The notes under the pieces are model-generated. The model saw only the letters and a list, made by a program, of their open reading frames with translations. It searched no databases and was not told where the DNA came from. The translations under genes were made by a program, and so were the position numbers. Positions 6,668-9,810 of a stretch of DNA of 9,810 nucleotides are shown here, one piece after another. Numbering within the stretch: position 1 is the first letter of the stretch; the number at the start of each line of letters is the position of its first letter. The DNA lies in contig JBGAIL010000171.1 of NCBI GenBank assembly GCA_044225565.1, positions 1 through 9,810 on the forward strand, read 5' to 3'. This DNA is from CAVXAE01 sp044225565. Its GTDB lineage: Bacteria > Pseudomonadota > Gammaproteobacteria > Steroidobacterales > Steroidobacteraceae.

Positions 6668-7006
6668 ATGAAATTCATCACCGCCATCATCAAGCCCTTC
6701 AAGCTGGACGACGTCCGCAGGGCCGTCGGGGACATCGGCGTGCAGGGCGTCACCGTCACCGAAGTCAAAGGCTTCGGCCGCCAGCGCGGCCATACCGAGA
6801 TCTACCGCGGCGCGGAGTACGCGGTGGAATTCGTGCCCAAGGCCAAAGTGGAGATCGCCGTGCCGGACTCGCTCGTCGAGCAGGTGGTCGAGGCGATCAT
6901 CCAGGCGGCGCGCACCGGCAAGGTGGGCGACGGGAAGATCTTCGTCGTGGACCTCGAGCAGGTGGTGCGCATCCGCACCGGCGAGCACGACGAGAGCGCC
7001 ATCTGA
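6668..7006 (+). CDS. glnK: PII nitrogen regulatory protein GlnK
   Basis: A 112-residue trimeric PII signal protein, the standard length. It opens MKFITAIIKPFKLDDVR, has the T-loop (about 37-55) with the uridylylation site Y51 in YRGAEYAVEF, and the ATP/2-oxoglutarate-binding segment TGKVGDGKIFV, then ends TGEHDESAI. PII proteins report 2-oxoglutarate and ATP/ADP levels. When nitrogen is ample the de-uridylylated form inserts its T-loop into AmtB and blocks it; other PII targets include GlnE and NtrB. GGGGAG (6656-6661) sits 6 nt before the ATG. I call it glnK rather than glnB because it is followed by amtB and lies behind a sigma-54 promoter; sequence alone separates the two poorly. It is co-transcribed with amtB (38 nt gap, no terminator). 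Confidence 0.95.
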   Translation: MKFITAIIKPFKLDDVRRAVGDIGVQGVTVTEVKGFGRQRGHTEIYRGAEYAVEFVPKAKVEIAVPDSLVEQVVEAIIQAARTGKVGDGKIFVVDLEQVVRIRTGEHDESAI

Positions 7007-7044
7007 GTGCCGCGCGACTACTCAATCATCGGGGAAGGTATTCG

Positions 7045-8448
7045 ATGAACGACAAGCTGATCCGCTGGCTGTCCCTCGCATTGCCGCTGCTCGCGGCGGC
7101 GCCCGCCTGGGCCGACGATCCCGTGCCCGACAAGGGCGACACCGCGTGGATGATGACTTCCGTCGCGCTGGTGCTGCTGATGTCCGTGCCGGCGCTCGCG
7201 CTCTTCTACGGCGGTCTGGTGCGCGGCAAGAACATGCTTTCGGTGCTCATGCAGGTGTTCGTGGGCTTCTCGCTGTTGAGCGTGCTCTGGTGCGTGTACG
7301 GCTATTCGCTGGCGTTCACCACCGGCAACGAGTTCATCGGCGGCTTCGACCGCGCCTTCCTGAACGGCGTGTACGACGCGGCCACCGGCAAGTTCTCGCT
7401 CACCGCCACCTTCAGCAAGGGCACGCCGATGTACGAGCTGGTGTTCGTCGCCTTCCAGGCCACGTTCGCTTCCATCACGGGCTGCCTGATCCTCGGCTCC
7501 ATCGTCGAGCGCGCGAAGTTCCCGGCGGTGCTCGTGTTCCTGGTGCTGTGGTTCACCTTCGCCTACTGCCCCATCGCGCACATGGTGTGGTTCTGGGCGG
7601 GCCCGGACGCCTACACCTCGCCGGACGTGGTGAACGCCACCAACGCCACCGCGGGCCTGCTCTGGCAGTGGGGCGCTCTCGACTTCGCGGGGGGCACCGT
7701 GGTGCACATCAATGCCGGCGTGGCCGGGCTGGTGGGCGCTTTCATGTTCGGCAAGCGCGTCGGGCTCGGAAAGGAATCCATGGCGCCGGGCAACCTCACC
7801 ATGACCATGATCGGCGCCTCGCTGCTGTGGTTCGGCTGGTTCGGATTCAATGCGGGCTCGGCCCTCGAGGCCAACGGCGCCGCGGCGCTCGCCTTCATGA
7901 ACACCTACCTCGCCACCGCATGCGCGGTGCTGTCGTGGATGTTCGCGGAGTGGATCCTCAAGGGAAAGCCTTCGATGCTCGGCGCTGCCTCGGGCGCGGT
8001 GGCGGGCCTCGTCGCCATCACGCCAGCCGCCGGCAACGTCGGCATCCCGGGCGCGTTCGCCATCGGCCTTGCGGCTGGCGTGGTGTGCTTCTGGGGCGTC
8101 ACGGGTCTGAAGAAGATGATCAAGGCCGACGACTCGCTGGACGTCTTCGGCGTGCACGCAGTGGGCGGCATCCTCGGTGCGTTGCTCACGGGCATCTTCA
8201 ACTCGCCGGACCTCGGCGGCCCGGGCCTCGTGACGGACTGGGTCACGGGCGCCACCGGCTATCCCGGCATCGGCGCGCAACTGTGGACGCAGGCGAAGGC
8301 CGTGGGGCTGGTGGTCGTCTGGACGAGCGTGGTCTCCGTAATCGCCTTCACCATCGTGAAACTCACGATCGGACTGAGAGTGAGCGAAGACGAGGAGCGC
8401 GAGGGCCTCGACATCACCACGCATGGCGAGCGGGCCTGGGAGGGCTGA
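7045..8448 (+). CDS. amtB: ammonium transporter AmtB
   Basis: A 467-residue inner-membrane ammonium channel of the Amt/Mep/Rh family, acting as a trimer. Residues 1-23 form a cleavable signal peptide ending APAWA, as known for AmtB, followed by about 11 membrane helices. Key pore residues are visible: the Phe gate F141 in ATFASIT, W182 in HMVW, D213 in DFAGG, the twin histidines H221 (VVHINAG) and H371 (GVHAVGG), and S272 in NAGSA. The cytoplasmic tail (SEDEEREGLDITTHGE) is the conserved region that contacts GlnK. GGGGAAGG (7031-7038) lies 6 nt before the ATG. A longer in-frame reading back to 6607 exists, but it covers glnK in another frame and is discarded. The gene follows glnK in the same sigma-54 transcript, and a strong hairpin lies 14 nt after the stop. 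Confidence 0.98.
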   Translation: MNDKLIRWLSLALPLLAAAPAWADDPVPDKGDTAWMMTSVALVLLMSVPALALFYGGLVRGKNMLSVLMQVFVGFSLLSVLWCVYGYSLAFTTGNEFIGGFDRAFLNGVYDAATGKFSLTATFSKGTPMYELVFVAFQATFASITGCLILGSIVERAKFPAVLVFLVLWFTFAYCPIAHMVWFWAGPDAYTSPDVVNATNATAGLLWQWGALDFAGGTVVHINAGVAGLVGAFMFGKRVGLGKESMAPGNLTMTMIGASLLWFGWFGFNAGSALEANGAAALAFMNTYLATACAVLSWMFAEWILKGKPSMLGAASGAVAGLVAITPAAGNVGIPGAFAIGLAAGVVCFWGVTGLKKMIKADDSLDVFGVHAVGGILGALLTGIFNSPDLGGPGLVTDWVTGATGYPGIGAQLWTQAKAVGLVVVWTSVVSVIAFTIVKLTIGLRVSEDEEREGLDITTHGERAWEG

Positions 8449-8462
8449 GGCGGCGGGAATAC

Positions 8463-8493
8463 CGGGGTCATCCGGATGGCACGGATGACCCCG
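8463..8493. terminator. perfect 12-bp hairpin between convergent amtB and sodB
   Basis: CGGGGTCATCCG (8463-8474) and CGGATGACCCCG (8482-8493) are exact inverted complements with a 7-nt loop. It lies 14 nt after the amtB stop and 20 nt beyond the sodB stop, so it can act for both strands. There is no T tract on either side, so it is not a textbook intrinsic terminator; a small TCCCGCGGGA palindrome (8495-8504) follows. Confidence 0.65.
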
Positions 8494-8513
8494 CTCCCGC
8501 GGGATTCACCGTG

Positions 8514-9131
8514 CTAGGACAGGTTCGCCGCGGCGAACTCCCAGTTGAGCAGCTTGTCGAGCACTGCACCGACGTGATCCGCCCGGCGGTTCTGGTAGTC
8601 CAGGTAGTACGCGTGCTCCCACACGTCGATCGTCAGCAGTGGCTTCGCTCCCTGGGTGAGCGGGTTCTCGGCGTTGCCCGTTCTCGTCACCTCGAGGCGC
8701 TCGCCGCGCACGACGAGCCAGACCCAGCCCGAGCCGAACTGGCTGGTGGCGGCGCTCAGGAGCTCCTTCTTGAGATTCGCGACGTTGCCGAAGGTGGAGT
8801 CGATGCGCTCGCGCAGCGCCTGCGGCGGGGCGCCGCCGCCGTCCGGCCGCAGGCTTCGCCAGTAGAACGTGTGGTTCCACACCTGGGCGGCGTTGTTGAA
8901 GATCGACGCCTCGCCCGGCCGGCCGGCGGTCTTCCTGATGATCTCCTCGAGCGGCAGGGTGGCGAAGGGTGAGCCTTTCACCAGCTGGTTGAGCGTGTTC
9001 ACGTATCCCTGATGATGCTTGCCGTAGTGAAAGCCGATGGTCGCCGGGGAGATCACCGGCGCGAGGGCGTCTGCCGCGTAGGGCAGTGCAGGCAGGACGT
9101 GCGTGGGGGAATCGTTCGGGTTCGTACTCAT
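8514..9131 (-). CDS. sodB: iron superoxide dismutase SodB
   Basis: A 205-residue cytoplasmic enzyme (no signal peptide) that converts superoxide to oxygen and hydrogen peroxide. The N-terminal helical hairpin begins LPALPYAADALAP. Metal ligands are H35 (FHYGKHH), H87 (WNHTFYW), D169 and H173 (DVWEHAYYLDY). The iron form is favoured: the active-site Gln is Q83 in AAQVWNH, as in FeSOD, and the MnSOD GGHxNHxxFW version is absent. It is about a dozen residues longer at the N terminus than E. coli SodB, a short polar extension (MSTNPNDSPTH). The ATG at 9131 is preceded by GAAAGG (9146-9141) at 9 nt. The gene is 43 nt downstream of cysI on the same strand, so read-through from cysI is possible, and convergent with amtB. 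Confidence 0.97.
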   Translation of the reverse strand: MSTNPNDSPTHVLPALPYAADALAPVISPATIGFHYGKHHQGYVNTLNQLVKGSPFATLPLEEIIRKTAGRPGEASIFNNAAQVWNHTFYWRSLRPDGGGAPPQALRERIDSTFGNVANLKKELLSAATSQFGSGWVWLVVRGERLEVTRTGNAENPLTQGAKPLLTIDVWEHAYYLDYQNRRADHVGAVLDKLLNWEFAAANLS

Positions 9132-9151
9132 CTGGGGATACCTTTCAGGGG

Positions 9152-9167
9152 GCGCCCTTCGGGGCGC
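9152..9167. other. short GC hairpin with TTCG tetraloop between cysI and sodB
   Basis: GCGCCC (9152-9157) and GGGCGC (9162-9167) pair perfectly around TTCG on the plus strand; the minus-strand RNA, which is the one made, has loop CGAA. It ends 6 nt before the sodB Shine-Dalgarno sequence on the minus strand. It could limit read-through from cysI or protect the sodB mRNA 5' end. It has no T tract. The structure is visible; the role is inferred. Confidence 0.4.
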
Positions 9168-9174
9168 TGGCGTT

Positions 9175-9810
9175 TCATCGCTGGAAATCCCTGCCGGCGA
9201 GCATGGCAGGCACTATCGAGGCGCGCACGGTGAAGTCTCCGAATCCTTCATCCGGGCGCCGCTCCGCGGCATAGCGCGCGAAGAGCGGCTCGAGTGCCTC
9301 GAGAATCTGCGGCTCGGTGATGTTCTCGCGATAAAGCGCGTTGAGCCGGTCGCCGCTGGCGCTCGCGCCCAGATAGAGGTTGTAGCGTCCGGGCGCCTTG
9401 CCCACCAGCGCGATCTCTGCGAGATAGGGCCGCGAGCAGCCGTTCGGGCAGCCGCTCATGCGGATGGAGATGGGCGCGTCCCGCAAGCCGGCAGCGGTGA
9501 CGAGGCCGTCCAGCTCGTCCAGCAGCCGCGGCAGATACCGTTCCGATTCCGCCATGGCGAGAGCGCACGTGGGAAATGCCACGCACGCGATCGAGTTCTG
9601 CCTCAGCGCGGAGCATCCGGCGTCGTTTTCGATTCCGTGCTCGCGCAGCAGCGCCTCGATTCCGGGACGCTCCTCGGAGCGCACGCCGGCGATGATCACG
9701 TTCTGGTTGGTGGTCAGGGCGAAGATGCCGCGATGCACGGCCGCGACCGCCCGCAGGCCGGACATCAATGCGCGTTCCGGCGTGTCGACGACACGGCCGT
9801 TCTCGACGAA
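9175..9810 (-). CDS. cysI: sulfite reductase hemoprotein (beta) subunit CysI, C-terminal part (5' end outside window)
   Basis: The frame is open from the right edge to TGA at 9177-9175, giving the last 211 residues. The visible start FVENGRVVDTPERAL and the following TTNQNVIIAGV match the siroheme-binding repeat of assimilatory sulfite reductases. The [4Fe-4S]-siroheme cysteines are all present: C76 and C82 in ACVAFPTC (the Cys-x5-Cys pair) and C121 and C125 in GCPNGC. KAPGRYNLYLG, ENITEP and EGFGDFTVRA are CysI signature segments. The enzyme reduces sulfite to sulfide with six electrons for cysteine synthesis, using NADPH via CysJ or ferredoxin depending on the organism. A related ferredoxin-nitrite reductase is a less likely alternative, since the C-terminal blocks read as CysI. 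An internal TTG/ATG near 9768 is not the start. Downstream lies sodB rather than cysH. Confidence 0.93.
   Translation of the reverse strand, partial: FVENGRVVDTPERALMSGLRAVAAVHRGIFALTTNQNVIIAGVRSEERPGIEALLREHGIENDAGCSALRQNSIACVAFPTCALAMAESERYLPRLLDELDGLVTAAGLRDAPISIRMSGCPNGCSRPYLAEIALVGKAPGRYNLYLGASASGDRLNALYRENITEPQILEALEPLFARYAAERRPDEGFGDFTVRASIVPAMLAGRDFQR

Noticed and set aside
6607..8448. Apparent extended AmtB (613 codons) that would include the glnK region
   Set aside because: The extra N-terminal part reads glnK in the wrong frame. GlnK is clear in its own frame, and AmtB has its own ribosome site and signal peptide at 7045.
1..9810. Mobile element, CRISPR array, tRNA or prophage features
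   Set aside because: No transposase or integrase, no regularly spaced direct repeats, no terminal inverted repeats and no tRNA-like cloverleaf were noticed on either strand.

Overview
The window is a GC-rich stretch (roughly two thirds G+C by eye) with tightly packed genes. A sigma-54/NtrC-type glnK-amtB unit, a FeSOD and a CysI-type sulfite reductase, and the LysR and APC family members all point to a proteobacterium. Beta- or gammaproteobacterial is my inference; no rRNA or other phylogenetic marker is present.

Layout. Positions 2-301 hold the 3' end of a plus-strand gene resembling the C-terminal beta-rich domain of beta-lactamase-like serine hydrolases. It converges on a minus-strand LysR regulator (354-1310). 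Divergent from the regulator is a compact plus-strand cluster. It starts with an exported CocE/NonD (S15-type) alpha/beta hydrolase (1388-3322). A short-chain dehydrogenase follows (3319-4074, ATGA overlap), then a BKACE-family beta-keto acid cleavage enzyme (4076-4969, GTG start 1 nt after the previous stop) and an APC-superfamily permease (4981-6468, 11 nt gap). Overlaps and tiny gaps argue for one operon controlled by the LysR protein. The most economical reading is a small catabolic route: an extracytoplasmic hydrolase releases a hydroxy acid or amino-acid-like product, the permease imports it, the SDR oxidises a beta-hydroxyl to a keto group, and BKACE cleaves the beta-keto acid with acetyl-CoA to acetoacetate plus a new acyl-CoA. 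The layout is analogous to the known carnitine route (carnitine to dehydrocarnitine to betainyl-CoA). The dehydrogenase, permease and BKACE pocket motifs differ from it, so the substrate is unknown and may be new.

The second unit is nitrogen regulated. A 199-nt intergenic region carries a good -24/-12 sigma-54 promoter and two NtrC-like sites spaced five helical turns apart. They precede glnK (PII, 6668-7006) and amtB (ammonium channel, 7045-8448). AmtB admits ammonium and GlnK plugs the channel when nitrogen is plentiful.

The right end is on the minus strand. A perfect 12-bp hairpin separates amtB from the convergent sodB (iron superoxide dismutase, 8514-9131). Upstream of sodB, after a 43-nt gap with a TTCG-loop hairpin, is the C-terminal part of cysI (sulfite reductase hemoprotein, 9175-9810), cut by the window edge. 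I see no tRNA, rRNA, CRISPR array, insertion sequence or phage gene. No gene-free stretch exceeds 300 bases.
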